A stretch of 64,000 nucleotides of DNA from Segatella copri (GCF_019249795.2 NZ_CP156891.1:2515001-2579000); one strand, 5' to 3'. Shown: positions 16,889 to 26,272, counted from the first letter of the stretch. Translations and numbers: made by a program. Notes: generated by a model not told the origin, from the sequence alone.

Positions 16889-16960
16889 ATCGGTTATGTT
16901 TTACCTTTTTGTATATCCGTTTATACGCTTTACGGCATAAGAACTTCACGAATTGTATCT

Positions 16961-19060
16961 TTACTCTTGTTCTTTAGACTCCTGACTCGTATTTTTGCCG
17001 GCATTCTGTCTTACGTTCAAATGAGGATACGAAATACGGGTATGGTAAATGGCCTTGAGTCGTTCGATGAGTACCTGCTTAGCGAGAGCGATGTCTCGGA
17101 ACGTGATAGGGCACTCCTTGAAGAAACCATCTGCCACCTGTCCGTCGATGAGCTTATTGACGAGGTTACTGATGCTTTCTTCTGTATATTCGTTCAGAGA
17201 GCGCGAAGCTGCTTCAACCGTATCTGCCATCATCAGGATGGCCTGTTCGCGGGTAAATGGGTTCGGTCCTGGATATTGGAACTGCGACTTGTCAATCACC
17301 TCTGTAGGGTGAGCATTACAGTAATTAATATAGAAATACTTGGTGATGCCCGTTCCGTGATGAGTAGTGATGAAATCCTTTATGATGCCTGGCAGACCAA
17401 CCTTCTCTGCCATCTTCAGACCTTCTGAAACATGGCTTATGATAATCTGTGCGCTCTCAAGGTCGCTTAACTGGTCGTGAGGATTAACGCCCGCCTGATT
17501 CTCTGTGAAGAAAACAGGGTTAGTCATCTTACCGATATCATGATAGAGTGCTCCGGTACGTACCAGAAGACTGTTGGCTCTGATGCGGTTGGCAATCTCT
17601 GCTGCCAGGTTACCTACGGTGATAGAATGCTGGAAGGTGCCTGGAGCAATCTCACTCAGGTTGCGAAGTAATCCCTTGTTGGTATTTGACAACTCGAAAA
17701 GTGTAACATTAGATGTAAATCCAAACATCTTTTCTATAATGTACATGAGCGGATAAGAGAGTAGCAGGAAGATGCCGTTTACGGTAAAGTAGGTATACAT
17801 GCTGGCATCTACGTTGAACACCTGGTTGTCCTGCATCAGCTGAAGGGCAAGATATACTACACCGCTGGCTATAGTTACCAACAGGGCTGTGATGAATATC
17901 TGCGAGCGCTTGCTGAGTTCACGCAAACTGTAAATAGCAACAAGACCAGCTACCAGCTGTACGATGATAAACTCGTACTGGTACTTTACTGCTGCTGCAC
18001 AAATAAGAATCATCGTAACGTGGCTGATAAAGGCTGTACGCGAGTCCATAAACACACGTACGAAGATAGGCGCCATGGCAAATGGGATGATATAGACACT
18101 GAAGAAATTGTGTTTCATCATGAGTGACACAAAGATTGGGAACAGCGTAATCATCGCATAAAGCATGGTAATGCTGCGCGGCTTATCAAAATAGTCTTTT
18201 CTGAAAAGTGAGAGATAAGAGGTAAACAGCATGACAAGAATGAAGATAAACAGTACCTGTCCGATGATAGTGGTTGTCAGTTCTTCCTGGGTAGAGCTGC
18301 GGCGCTTCATCTCCTTATCGAATGAATTGAGCACCCGATAGGTGTTGTTCGTAATCACTTCACCACGATCCACAATCTTTTGTCCGCTCATCACCATTCC
18401 GCTTGCCAGTGGAATGCTGCTCATCATGTCGGCTTTCTCTGCCTCGCTTCTTTCCTTATCATATATGACGTTAGCTTCAACATAATTGTTAAGGTTGCAA
18501 CGGGATAAAAGCTGTCGCTGGGTTGCCAGTTTCTCATCGTAGAAGATGCGTTCGTAAGCGGCAATAGTAGAGTAGAACGAACCGATAGGTACGCTCTTCA
18601 CATTCTTTCCGTTGATAATTCGTATCATACTGGTAGAATCTTTGTAGATACGATTATATTCCGTGGTAGCGATGATGCCGGTCTGGTAAAGGTGCTGAAG
18701 CTGGTGGGCTATGAGTCCCACATATTCTTTTGGCAAACCTGGTACACCTTGGCTGAAGTCGTGCAGGAAACGGCTCACCTGTTCGCTGCCGATGGATTCA
18801 TTGACAGAATAATAAGGTTGGAATTGCTTCATCAGCGAATCCTGTTCACGCTTGATGGCTTCATCGGTCTTATAGATCGGAAAGTCAAATTTTGCGATGA
18901 CGGAACCATACATCCATGGCTTTCCAACATCGTACCGGAACATCCTTCCTTCGTTGCGAGGAAGGAACCAAACAATGATAGCAACGGTAATTAATATCAA
19001 AACCGTTTTTGTGGCGAAATTGCGCCAATAGTTCTCTTCTGGGTTGTTAAATATGCTCAT
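16961..19060 (-). CDS. 7TM-HD family membrane phosphodiesterase (PgpH/YqfF-like)
   Basis: The 699-residue protein has the PgpH layout. An N-terminal membrane helix (TVLILITVAIIVWFLP) is followed by a large extracytoplasmic domain of about 230 residues, a cluster of about seven helices (from IIGQVLFIFILVMLFTSYLS to YFTVNGIFLLLSYPLMYIIE), and a cytoplasmic HD domain. The metal-binding residues are visible as FQHSITVGNLAAEIAN, ALYHDIGKM, SAQIIISHV and TTHHGTG. PgpH proteins hydrolyse cyclic di-AMP (family knowledge). Whether this Bacteroidota member does so is inferred. The C-terminus is polar and ends SQESKEQE. It is transcribed away from gltX. Confidence 0.9.
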   Translation of the reverse strand: MSIFNNPEENYWRNFATKTVLILITVAIIVWFLPRNEGRMFRYDVGKPWMYGSVIAKFDFPIYKTDEAIKREQDSLMKQFQPYYSVNESIGSEQVSRFLHDFSQGVPGLPKEYVGLIAHQLQHLYQTGIIATTEYNRIYKDSTSMIRIINGKNVKSVPIGSFYSTIAAYERIFYDEKLATQRQLLSRCNLNNYVEANVIYDKERSEAEKADMMSSIPLASGMVMSGQKIVDRGEVITNNTYRVLNSFDKEMKRRSSTQEELTTTIIGQVLFIFILVMLFTSYLSLFRKDYFDKPRSITMLYAMITLFPIFVSLMMKHNFFSVYIIPFAMAPIFVRVFMDSRTAFISHVTMILICAAAVKYQYEFIIVQLVAGLVAIYSLRELSKRSQIFITALLVTIASGVVYLALQLMQDNQVFNVDASMYTYFTVNGIFLLLSYPLMYIIEKMFGFTSNVTLFELSNTNKGLLRNLSEIAPGTFQHSITVGNLAAEIANRIRANSLLVRTGALYHDIGKMTNPVFFTENQAGVNPHDQLSDLESAQIIISHVSEGLKMAEKVGLPGIIKDFITTHHGTGITKYFYINYCNAHPTEVIDKSQFQYPGPNPFTREQAILMMADTVEAASRSLNEYTEESISNLVNKLIDGQVADGFFKECPITFRDIALAKQVLIERLKAIYHTRISYPHLNVRQNAGKNTSQESKEQE

Positions 19061-19139
19061 TTTCCTACTTTTTTCTTACTTATTTCGTTTTACAGTGCGA
19101 AAATACGAAAAAAAACGGCTAAAATCGCAAAAAAAGATG

Positions 19140-19147
19140 TAAATTTG
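19140..19147 (+). promoter_or_regulatory. -7 box of gltX
   Basis: TAAATTTG followed by C fits the Bacteroidetes -7 element and lies 31 bp before the gltX ATG. Confidence 0.5.
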
Positions 19148-19178
19148 CAGAAAAATTTGAAAATAGCTATAAAAAGAC

Positions 19179-20696
19179 ATGGCAGATAGAAAAGTAAGGG
19201 TGCGTTTTGCCCCTAGTCCAACGGGTGCATTGCACATTGGCGGTGTTCGTACCGCTCTGTATAATTATTTGTTTGCTCGCCAACATGGAGGTGAGCTGGT
19301 GTTCCGTATTGAGGATACAGATTCTCATCGTTTCGTGCCTGGAGCCGAAGAATATATCCTGGAATCTTTCAAGTGGCTGGGTATCCAGTTTGACGAGGGT
19401 GTAAGTTTCGGTGGAGAGCATGGACCTTATCGCCAGAGTGAACGTCGTGATATCTATAAGCAGTATGTTCAGCAGCTCCTGGATAATGATAAGGCGTATA
19501 TTGCTTTTGATACTCCTGAGGAGTTGGAAGCGAAACGTGCCGAAATCCAGAATTTCCAGTATGATGCTCATACTCGTATGCAGATGCGCAACTCTCTGAC
19601 TCTTTCTAAGGAAGAGGTTGATAAGCTGATTGCTGACGGAAAGCAGTATACTGTACGTTTCAAGATTGAACCGGGACAGGAAATTCACGTGAACGATATG
19701 ATTCGTGGTGACGTGAAGGTTATGAGTGATATCCTGGATGATAAGGTACTTTATAAGAGTGCTGATGAATTGCCAACTTATCACCTGGCAAATATCGTAG
19801 ACGACCACCTGATGGAAATCTCTCATGTAATCCGTGGTGAGGAGTGGTTGCCTAGTGCGCCTTTGCACGTACTTCTTTATAAGGCTTTCGGTTGGGAAGA
19901 TACCATGCCTCGTTTTGCGCATCTTCCTTTGCTTCTTAAGCCTGAAGGTAAAGGTAAGCTGAGTAAGCGTGATGGCGACCGCCTCGGTTTCCCGGTATTC
20001 CCGCTGGAATGGCATGATCCTAAGACTGGCGAGGTTTCTTCCGGTTATCGTGAGAGTGGCTACTTCCCAGAGGCTGTAGTCAACTTCCTGGCTCTCCTCG
20101 GCTGGAATCCTGGTACAGAACAGGAAATCTTCTCTCTTGATGAACTGGTGAAGGCTTTTGATATTTCACGTTGCTCTAAGGCTGGTGCCAAGTTCGACTT
20201 CAAGAAGGGAATCTGGTTCAACCACGAATACATTCTGATGAAGAGCGATGATGAAATAGCTAACCTCTTTGCCCCTATTGTTGCCAACAATGGTGTAGAG
20301 GAAACTCTGGACCGCGTAAAGCAGGTGGTACACATGATGAAGGATCGTGTGAACTTTGTCTATGAACTGTGGCCATTGTGTTCTTTCTTCTTCATTGCTC
20401 CTACAGAGTATGATGCTAAGACAGCCAAGAAGCGCTGGAAGGAATATTCTGCACAGCAGATGACAGAACTTGCTGATGTGCTTGAAGGTATTGAGGATTT
20501 CTCTATCGAAGGTCAGGAACCTGTCGTGATGAAATGGGTAGAGGATAAGGGCTATAAGCTGGGTGATGTGATGAACGCATTCCGTCTGACTCTCGTAGGT
20601 GAGGGCAAGGGCCCGGGTATGTTCGATATCTCTGCCTTCCTTGGCAAGGAGGAAACTCTGCGCCGTCTTCGCAAGGCAATCGAAGTTTTGGGTTAA
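19179..20696 (+). CDS. gltX: glutamyl-tRNA synthetase
   Basis: The 505-residue enzyme charges tRNA-Glu with glutamate in the cytoplasm. Class I signatures are clear: the HIGH-type motif in [20 protein letters not shown] at residues 8-27 and the KMSKS-type motif in [14 protein letters not shown] near residue 260. The length is normal for bacterial GltX. It has a discriminating position and tRNA-binding C-terminal part without truncation. It lies divergently from the 7TM-HD gene and about 100 bp before waaA. An unusual hairpin without a T-run separates the two. Confidence 0.97.
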   Translation: MADRKVRVRFAPSPTGALHIGGVRTALYNYLFARQHGGELVFRIEDTDSHRFVPGAEEYILESFKWLGIQFDEGVSFGGEHGPYRQSERRDIYKQYVQQLLDNDKAYIAFDTPEELEAKRAEIQNFQYDAHTRMQMRNSLTLSKEEVDKLIADGKQYTVRFKIEPGQEIHVNDMIRGDVKVMSDILDDKVLYKSADELPTYHLANIVDDHLMEISHVIRGEEWLPSAPLHVLLYKAFGWEDTMPRFAHLPLLLKPEGKGKLSKRDGDRLGFPVFPLEWHDPKTGEVSSGYRESGYFPEAVVNFLALLGWNPGTEQEIFSLDELVKAFDISRCSKAGAKFDFKKGIWFNHEYILMKSDDEIANLFAPIVANNGVEETLDRVKQVVHMMKDRVNFVYELWPLCSFFFIAPTEYDAKTAKKRWKEYSAQQMTELADVLEGIEDFSIEGQEPVVMKWVEDKGYKLGDVMNAFRLTLVGEGKGPGMFDISAFLGKEETLRRLRKAIEVLG

Positions 20697-20709
20697 TTCA
20701 CAATAATTT

Positions 20710-20758
20710 CTCTCTGAATGGCTTTCTGCAGCATGTTGCTGAAGGCTATTCAGAGAGT
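20710..20758 (+). repeat. long hairpin between gltX and waaA
   Basis: TCTCTGAATGGCTTTCTGC and GCTGAAGGCTATTCAGAGA pair over 19 positions with one mismatch and G-U pairs. No T-run follows, so it is not a standard terminator. It may protect or process the gltX mRNA end. Confidence 0.65.
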
Positions 20759-20797
20759 TCACGTATTTATAGATAGTAACCAATATAAAGAAATATC

Positions 20798-22060
20798 ATG
20801 ATCTATAATATCGTAATATATTTCGTCCTTTGGGGCATAGCCATTGCAAGTCTGTTTAATGAAAAGGTGCGCAAGATGTGGCGTGGTGAGCGTGAGGCTT
20901 TCAAAATATTGAAGCAGAAGGTGGATCCTAACGCTAAGTACATTTGGTTTCATGCTGCATCGCTCGGTGAGTTTGAACAGGGACGACCTTTGATGGAACG
21001 TATCCGCAAGGACAATCCTCAGTATAAGATTCTGCTTACCTTCTATTCTCCTTCAGGTTATGAGGTGCGCAAGAACTATGAGGGAGCTGATATCATCTGT
21101 TATATGCCGGTGGATACTCGGTTGAACGCCATCCGTTTCCTTAGACTGGTACGTCCTGTGATGGCTTTCTTCATCAAGTATGAGTTCTGGTCTAATTTCC
21201 TTCATATCCTGAAGCATCGCAACATTCCTACTTATAGCGTGAGCAGTATCTTCCGCGAGGATCAGGTGTTCTTCAAATGGTATGGCAGAAGCTATGCTGG
21301 AGTGCTGAAGTGCTTTACCCGTTTCTTCGTACAGAACGAAGAGAGTAAGCGATTGCTCGAAGGTATCGGCATCACGGCTGTGGATGTGGTAGGAGATACC
21401 CGTTTCGACCGTGTTCTCCAGATAAAGGAGGCTGCCAAGCAATTGCCGATTTGCGAGGCTTTCAGAACAGGAGTGGCTTCATCTCAGTCTGCGGATGTAC
21501 CTCATCATGATTTCAAGGTATTTGTTGCCGGTAGCTCTTGGCCACCAGATGAGAATATCTTTATACCTTTCTTTAATGAGCATAAGGATTGGCGCCTGCT
21601 GATTGCTCCTCATGTCATCGCTGAAGAGCATCTGAAGTTGATTCTTTCTCTGATAAAGGGAAAGAAGGTTGTGCGCTATACGCAAACAACTCCTGAAGAA
21701 GCAGCGGAGGCTGATGTCTTGGTCATCGATTGTTTCGGATTGTTGAGCAGTATGTACAACTATGGTGATGTGGCTTATATCGGTGGTGGCTTTGGTGTAG
21801 GTATTCATAACACCTTGGAGGCTGCCGTATGGAATATGCCGGTTATCTTTGGTCCGAACAATAAAAAGTTTCAGGAGGCTCAGGGCTTGCTGAAATCGGG
21901 TGGAGGTTTTGAAATCAATACCTATGAGGATTTCTCAGGTTTGATGAGTTCTCTGATGAATGATGAGACCTTCCTGAAACAGGCTGGCGATAAGGCTGGC
22001 ACCTTCGTGGCTCATTTGGCTGGCGCTACTGATAAGGTCTTGGCAAGTGTAAAGTTGTAA
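20798..22060 (+). CDS. waaA: 3-deoxy-D-manno-octulosonic acid transferase
   Basis: The 420-residue glycosyltransferase (family GT30) adds Kdo to lipid A precursors at the inner membrane. An N-terminal membrane anchor (IYNIVIYFVLWGIAIASLF) is followed by the family motif WFHAASLGEFEQGRPLMERI with the catalytic Glu near residue 60. FIKYEFWSNFL comes next, then VVGDTRFDRV and the C-terminal nucleotide-binding part GGGFGVGIHNTLEAAVWNMP. Length and motifs are normal. It probably transfers one Kdo, as is usual for Bacteroidota, but that cannot be read from the sequence. A perfect terminator follows. Confidence 0.95.
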   Translation: MIYNIVIYFVLWGIAIASLFNEKVRKMWRGEREAFKILKQKVDPNAKYIWFHAASLGEFEQGRPLMERIRKDNPQYKILLTFYSPSGYEVRKNYEGADIICYMPVDTRLNAIRFLRLVRPVMAFFIKYEFWSNFLHILKHRNIPTYSVSSIFREDQVFFKWYGRSYAGVLKCFTRFFVQNEESKRLLEGIGITAVDVVGDTRFDRVLQIKEAAKQLPICEAFRTGVASSQSADVPHHDFKVFVAGSSWPPDENIFIPFFNEHKDWRLLIAPHVIAEEHLKLILSLIKGKKVVRYTQTTPEEAAEADVLVIDCFGLLSSMYNYGDVAYIGGGFGVGIHNTLEAAVWNMPVIFGPNNKKFQEAQGLLKSGGGFEINTYEDFSGLMSSLMNDETFLKQAGDKAGTFVAHLAGATDKVLASVKL

Positions 22061-22083
22061 TAGCTTCATTATATACATATATA

Positions 22084-22122
22084 AAAAGGTCTCATGAATG
22101 TTTTCCTTCATGAGACCTTTTC
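22084..22122. terminator. bidirectional terminator between waaA and the nitroreductase gene
   Basis: AAAAGGTCTCATGAA and TTCATGAGACCTTTT form a perfect 15-bp stem with an eight-base loop. The flanking genes are convergent, and T runs are present on both sides. Confidence 0.9.
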
Positions 22123-22159
22123 TTGTAAATGTATGTGCCGTAAACCAGGCATCCTGCCT

Positions 22160-22684
22160 TTATTTGATAATGCGGTAGTAATCCTCTTTTCTTGGTTTTA
22201 CGGTATGAGGATGCGAAGAAGCATAACCCAAGGCTAAGGCACCGATACCCATCAGCCCTTCTGGAAGATTCCAGTCCTTCATCAGCTTCTTGCCTTCTTC
22301 TGATGCAAACATGCCGTCTTCACGGTTAATCCAGCAAGATGCAAGGCCGATAGAGTGGGCAGCAAGCATCATATTGCCTAAGATAAGGCTGCCATCTTTC
22401 ACACCGTTAACGTTGCTTTCTGGTGCCAGAACGATTACGATGGTTGGCGCCCCATAGTAAGGATCGCTTTCTACACCCATGATTTCTGCGTTCATCTTGC
22501 GAAGCTGGGCGCAAATCTCAGGATTCTGAACGGCAATGATGAAAGGCTCCTGGGTTCCATGACCTGTTGCTGCCCATGTGCCGGCTTCCAATACCGTCTT
22601 CAACTCTTCGTCGGTAATCTGATCTGCCTTGAAGCGACGAATACTTCTTCTCTCCTTAATGGCTTTCAAAACTTCATTTTCCAT
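22160..22684 (-). CDS. nitroreductase-family flavoprotein
   Basis: The 174-residue protein has the nitroreductase fold that binds FMN and reduces nitro groups, quinones or enones with NAD(P)H. The opening AIKERRSIRRFKADQITDEE carries the Arg-Ser-x-Arg phosphate-binding motif. AGTWAATGHGTQEPFIIAV follows, and GLASCWINREDGMF and GIGALALGYA lie near the C-terminus. It is short, in the range of the minimal family members. Its substrate is unknown. In anaerobes such enzymes can activate metronidazole, but nothing here shows that. It starts 53 bp after the PatB-like gene in the same direction and is probably co-transcribed. Confidence 0.88.
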   Translation of the reverse strand: MENEVLKAIKERRSIRRFKADQITDEELKTVLEAGTWAATGHGTQEPFIIAVQNPEICAQLRKMNAEIMGVESDPYYGAPTIVIVLAPESNVNGVKDGSLILGNMMLAAHSIGLASCWINREDGMFASEEGKKLMKDWNLPEGLMGIGALALGYASSHPHTVKPRKEDYYRIIK

Positions 22685-22737
22685 CTTATCTTGTTTTAAA
22701 CATTTTATTTAGAAATCTTTTCTCTTTCTTCGCTCTT

Positions 22738-23940
22738 TTATGCAGGGCATCCGCTTAAATCCTCTTCATCCATATACTGGCTGAGAACTCGTGCGATGCG
22801 AATCAGACCCTGCATCAGGGTCTTGCGAGGACAGGCGATGTTGAGGCGCAGGTAGCCCTGACCAGCCTTTCTGCCATACATCGTACCACTGTTGACGAAT
22901 ACCTTACCATCGTTCATCAGCTTTTCATAAGCCTCGTCGCTTGACAGTTCGAATGGCAGGATATCGAGCCATACCAGGTAGGTGCCTTCAAGGCGGGTAA
23001 CGCGAACTTGTGGCAATTCGGTATTGAAGAATTCCTTTACTGCCTGATAGTTCTCGTAGAGATATTGGTTCAATTCATCCAACCATTCTTCTCCCTCATT
23101 GTAAGCTGCCTGGAGAGCGATAACGCCGAATGGGTTTACGTCACAAACCTCGTTGATGTTGATGGCACGGTTGATGCGGCGGCGCAATGTTGCATCCGGA
23201 CAGATAATGTTGGCTATCTGAAGTCCTGCAATATTGAATGACTTTGATGGAGAATTCAATACTACGCAGTTGTCGCGGCAAGCTTCGCTGATGCTGGCAA
23301 ATGGAGTATACTGATAGCCTGGCATGATGAGCTCGCAATGAATTTCATCTGCGATGACCTTTACCCCGTGCTTGAGACAGATGTCGTTCATTCGCTCAAG
23401 TTCCTCTTTCTTCCATACTCTTCCGGCTGGATTGTGAGGATTGCAGAGGATGAAGGCTGTGGTCTTCTCATCGGCACATTTGCGCTCGAAGTCTTCGAAA
23501 TCTATCTCATAAGTGCAGTTGCCCACGCGTTTCAGTTCGTTTTCTACTACTTCGCAGCCGCTGTTTGTAATGCAGGAGAAGAAGCAGTTGTAGACAGGTG
23601 TCTGTACCAATACCTTTTCGCCAGGCATGCAGATGGCTTTCAGACAGCAGGAAATGGCTGGTACAACGCCTGAAGTATAGAGAATCCAGTCTTTCTCTAT
23701 CTTCCACTGGTGGCGGCGGGAGAACCAGCTGATGATAGCCTCGTAATAAGAATCAGGTACGAGGGTATAGCCGAAGATGCCATGAGCTACACGCTTCTGC
23801 AGGGCTTCGATGATGCAGGGAGCTGTCTGGAAGTCCATATCTGCTACCCACATCGGAATAACGCCGTCTTCCTTCACCAAATCCCATTTGTATGAGTTGG
23901 TTCCACGACGTTCGATGATTTCATCAAAATTGTATTTCAT
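22738..23940 (-). CDS. PatB/MalY-type PLP-dependent C-S lyase or aminotransferase
   Basis: The 400-residue protein belongs to fold-type I PLP enzymes of the PatB/MalY group, many of which cleave cystathionine or other cysteine conjugates. The opening IIERRGTNSYKWD and PMWVADMDF is typical. YTSGVVPAI, LCNPHNPAGRVW and ADEIHCEL follow. The PLP lysine is in LNSPSKSFNIAGLQIAN near residue 235, and a C-terminal Arg in YLRLNIACPR would bind the carboxylate. The downstream nitroreductase gene follows closely. The upstream region holds a 22-bp-spaced direct repeat and the palindrome array. Whether it acts as a lyase, an aminotransferase or a regulator of a sugar system, as MalY can, is open. Confidence 0.88.
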   Translation of the reverse strand: MKYNFDEIIERRGTNSYKWDLVKEDGVIPMWVADMDFQTAPCIIEALQKRVAHGIFGYTLVPDSYYEAIISWFSRRHQWKIEKDWILYTSGVVPAISCCLKAICMPGEKVLVQTPVYNCFFSCITNSGCEVVENELKRVGNCTYEIDFEDFERKCADEKTTAFILCNPHNPAGRVWKKEELERMNDICLKHGVKVIADEIHCELIMPGYQYTPFASISEACRDNCVVLNSPSKSFNIAGLQIANIICPDATLRRRINRAININEVCDVNPFGVIALQAAYNEGEEWLDELNQYLYENYQAVKEFFNTELPQVRVTRLEGTYLVWLDILPFELSSDEAYEKLMNDGKVFVNSGTMYGRKAGQGYLRLNIACPRKTLMQGLIRIARVLSQYMDEEDLSGCPA

Positions 23941-23972
23941 ATTTGTTTTCTATCTATGTTGTTTCTTCTATC

Positions 23973-24012
23973 TATATAGGATAAATCTCTTATTTATATA
24001 GGATGATTCTCT
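23973..24012 (-). repeat. pair of 18-bp direct repeats upstream of the PatB-like gene
   Basis: TATATAGGATAAATCTCT (23973-23990) and TATATAGGATGATTCTCT (23995-24012) differ at two positions and start 22 bp apart, about two helical turns. They lie 33-72 bp before the ATG and could be paired binding sites. Confidence 0.6.
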
Positions 24013-24020
24013 TTTTCTCC

Positions 24021-24127
24021 TAATTGAAATCTTCGTTCATAGACTTTGAATCTCCGTTCAAAGACATTGAACGTACATTCAAAGCTTTTGAACGGCCGTT
24101 CAGTGTCTATGAACGGAGATTTCAGTT
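24021..24127. repeat. array of four 21-bp palindromic repeats inside a large hairpin
   Basis: Four 21-bp units sit back to back at 24034, 24055, 24076 and 24097. Each follows CGTTCAAAG-AC-nTTGAACGnn, itself a palindrome of TTCAAAG-like half sites. Unit 1 can also pair with unit 4 and unit 2 with unit 3. The flanks (24021-24033 and 24118-24127) extend the outer stem, so the entire stretch can fold as one hairpin. It lies between two minus-strand genes. I do not recognise a named repeat class. Confidence 0.8.
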
Positions 24128-24203
24128 AAGTGTAAGAATAATTAGTTATGGGAACAATAAGTAATTTACTTGATTGTTGTCATTTCTGTAATTACCTCTT
24201 AAA

Positions 24204-25058
24204 CTATTTCGATTTATCTGTGATTTCACATACACCCTTTGGCGCTTTGGCAAACTCAGTATATGTTACGCTTCCCACTTCGTCTGCCTCGATTCTTCCG
24301 GAGATAGGGTTCTTGATATTGGTGATACTTCCCTTGATCTGTGCATCGATGTTGGTGCAATCCTCGAAGGCACGGTCGCATTCCTTATCAAAGGTGCAAT
24401 CCTCCAGAGTTACATGGTCCATGTAGCAGAGAGGCTGCTCGCCGCTGATGTGGCAACGTACGAACTTGATGTTCTTGCTGTGCCAGGCCAGATACTCGCC
24501 ATTCAGTTCCGAATCATAGACGGTTACATTCTCGCACTCCCAGAAACTGTCCTTGGTTGTAATCTTGGCGTTGTGAATCTCCACGTTGCTGCAGTATTGG
24601 AATACATATTTAGAGTCGCTCTCAAGTCCGTCTACATAGATATTCTTGGAGAACATGAATGGATAGGTTCCATCGTGGAGTTTTACGTTCTTTAGTTTCA
24701 AGCCATCTACCTTCCAGAAAGTCTCGTCTGCATCCGTGATGTTTACGTTCTCCAAATCCAGATTCTTCATTTCGCGGAAGAACTTAGGCCCATCGATGGT
24801 GCAGTCTTTCATCACCATATTATCACTATACCAGATGGCTGAGCGGCTTTCTGGGGCGAAGTAGCAGTCTGTGATAAGGGAACCGTCCACATGCCACCAA
24901 GGGTATTTGCCATAAAACTTGGAATGGTGGCATTCTATGTTTTGGCAGCACTTGATGCCCGATTCGCCATCTGTAATCGTAATATCTTCTAAACGTACAT
25001 CGTGAGCACCGAAAAGAGGGCGCTCGCCCCCGAATGATTTGTTCTTTATCAATTCCAT
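24204..25058 (-). CDS. DUF3737-family protein
   Basis: The 284-residue protein matches the DUF3737 family, found in many gut bacteria and of unknown function. The start IKNKSFGGERPLFGAHDVRL is characteristic. The rest is a regular series of about 20-residue repeats of the type NVTVYDSELNGEYLAWHSKN, suggesting a right-handed beta-helix like pentapeptide or pectate-lyase folds. There is no signal peptide, so it is probably cytoplasmic. I see no catalytic motif. It has a -7 box upstream and the palindrome array downstream of its stop. Confidence 0.85.
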   Translation of the reverse strand: MELIKNKSFGGERPLFGAHDVRLEDITITDGESGIKCCQNIECHHSKFYGKYPWWHVDGSLITDCYFAPESRSAIWYSDNMVMKDCTIDGPKFFREMKNLDLENVNITDADETFWKVDGLKLKNVKLHDGTYPFMFSKNIYVDGLESDSKYVFQYCSNVEIHNAKITTKDSFWECENVTVYDSELNGEYLAWHSKNIKFVRCHISGEQPLCYMDHVTLEDCTFDKECDRAFEDCTNIDAQIKGSITNIKNPISGRIEADEVGSVTYTEFAKAPKGVCEITDKSK

Positions 25059-25098
25059 AATTTTCTATTATCCTTTTTTTATTTGTTATTTCTGTGTG

Positions 25099-25106
25099 CA
25101 AAATTA
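25099..25106 (-). promoter_or_regulatory. -7 box of the DUF3737 gene
   Basis: On the minus strand TAATTTTG followed by CAC fits the Bacteroidetes -7 element, about 40 bp before the ATG. Confidence 0.5.
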
Positions 25107-25203
25107 CAAAAATAATACCAAACTCGTATAACCTGATTTACATAAAAATGTAACGATATGGCGTATTTGGGGATAAATGGTCGCTATAGGGGAAAAATAA
25201 ATG

Positions 25204-25243
25204 AAAAAAGGCTGAATCATGAAGCATTTTCACGATTCAGCCC
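25204..25243 (-). terminator. terminator after mdh
   Basis: GGCTGAATCATG and CACGATTCAGCC form a 12-bp stem with one A-C mismatch. On the minus strand it is followed by six T, as expected for the end of the mdh transcript. Confidence 0.85.
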
Positions 25244-25279
25244 TTATCGAGTTAACTTCTAAAAATCCGAAGCGGAGAA

Positions 25280-26272
25280 TTACAAGTTAGGGTTCATCTC
25301 TTTCCACTCAGCTACTGGAGGAACGATGCCGAGCTCTACGATCTCATCGCGCATCTTGCAAAGGTGCTCGTAAGACTTCTGGAGGCTAGCGAGCTCTTCC
25401 TCAGTACCTGTAGGCTCTGTGAAGTGAACACCAGTCTTGTCGATAGTAGTAGGCATAGCCATCATTACGTTCTTGAAACCGAGCTTGTCGTGGTTTACAT
25501 AGCAACCTGCTGGCAATGTGAACTTCTCGCCACCCATAGCAGCCTCGATCATCTTAACTGCGTTGTAAGCTGGGCTCTGGAATGAAGAACGGCCGCGGAG
25601 CTTGATGATGTTAGAACCACCCTGTACTGTGTGGTGCTTGATCTCTTCCCAACGCTCGTCAGAAAGACCCATCTCTGCCAATGGCTTGCCGTCAACCTTA
25701 ACCTGAGAAGCAAATACAGCCATCTGCTCGCCGTGACCACCATAAGTGTGAGCGCCAGTAACCTTATCCTGCTGTACACCGAACTCGAGGGCCAAAGCCT
25801 GCTGCAGACGAGTAGAATCGAGAGCTGCGAGTGATGTCAACTGGTTTGGCTTCAAACCAGAGTGGATAAGTGCAGTAAGAGCTGTAACGTCAGCTGGGTT
25901 GAAGATAACAACTACGTGCTCAACCTCTGGGCAGTACTTCTTGATGTTGTCACCAAATTCAGCAGCAATCTTGCAGTTGCCCTTAAGAAGATCCTCACGA
26001 GTCATACCCTCCTTACGAGGAGCACCACCAGAAGAAATGATATATTTAGCACCAGTGAAAGCCTCCTCTGGGTTAACAGTATAAGTTACGTTAACACCTG
26101 GGAATGCGCACTGCTGAATCTCATCGAATACACCATGTACACCTGGCTCGAAGATATCATAAAGACAGATGTTTGGAGTAAGACCGAGCATCAAAGCGCT
26201 CTGTACCATGTTAGAACCGATCATACCGCCTGCACCGACGATAACGAGTTTGTCATTTGTTAAAAAATTCAT
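25280..26272 (-). CDS. mdh: malate dehydrogenase
   Basis: The 330-residue enzyme interconverts malate and oxaloacetate with NAD. In these anaerobes that step lies on the reductive branch leading to fumarate, succinate and propionate. The Rossmann motif GAGGMIGSNMVQ is near residue 13. The active-site loop follows with GGAPRKEGMTREDLL, then NPADVTALTAL, STRLQQALA and the catalytic His in GAHTYGGHGEQM. At 330 residues it is slightly longer than many MDH proteins and resembles the Bacteroidota type. It stands alone between a terminator and a divergent aminopeptidase gene. Confidence 0.93.
   Translation of the reverse strand: MNFLTNDKLVIVGAGGMIGSNMVQSALMLGLTPNICLYDIFEPGVHGVFDEIQQCAFPGVNVTYTVNPEEAFTGAKYIISSGGAPRKEGMTREDLLKGNCKIAAEFGDNIKKYCPEVEHVVVIFNPADVTALTALIHSGLKPNQLTSLAALDSTRLQQALALEFGVQQDKVTGAHTYGGHGEQMAVFASQVKVDGKPLAEMGLSDERWEEIKHHTVQGGSNIIKLRGRSSFQSPAYNAVKMIEAAMGGEKFTLPAGCYVNHDKLGFKNVMMAMPTTIDKTGVHFTEPTGTEEELASLQKSYEHLCKMRDEIVELGIVPPVAEWKEMNPNL

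Noticed and set aside
16784..17428. Plus-strand open frame of 214 codons
   Set aside because: It lies opposite the 3' part of the well-supported 7TM-HD gene and across a terminator, and its protein has no recognisable features.
19167..20015. Minus-strand open frame of 282 codons within gltX
   Set aside because: It is the antisense of gltX, whose catalytic motifs are clear. Long antisense frames are common in strongly biased genes.
24021..24127. CRISPR array
   Set aside because: The units are 21 bp and directly adjacent with no unique spacers, and no cas gene is nearby.
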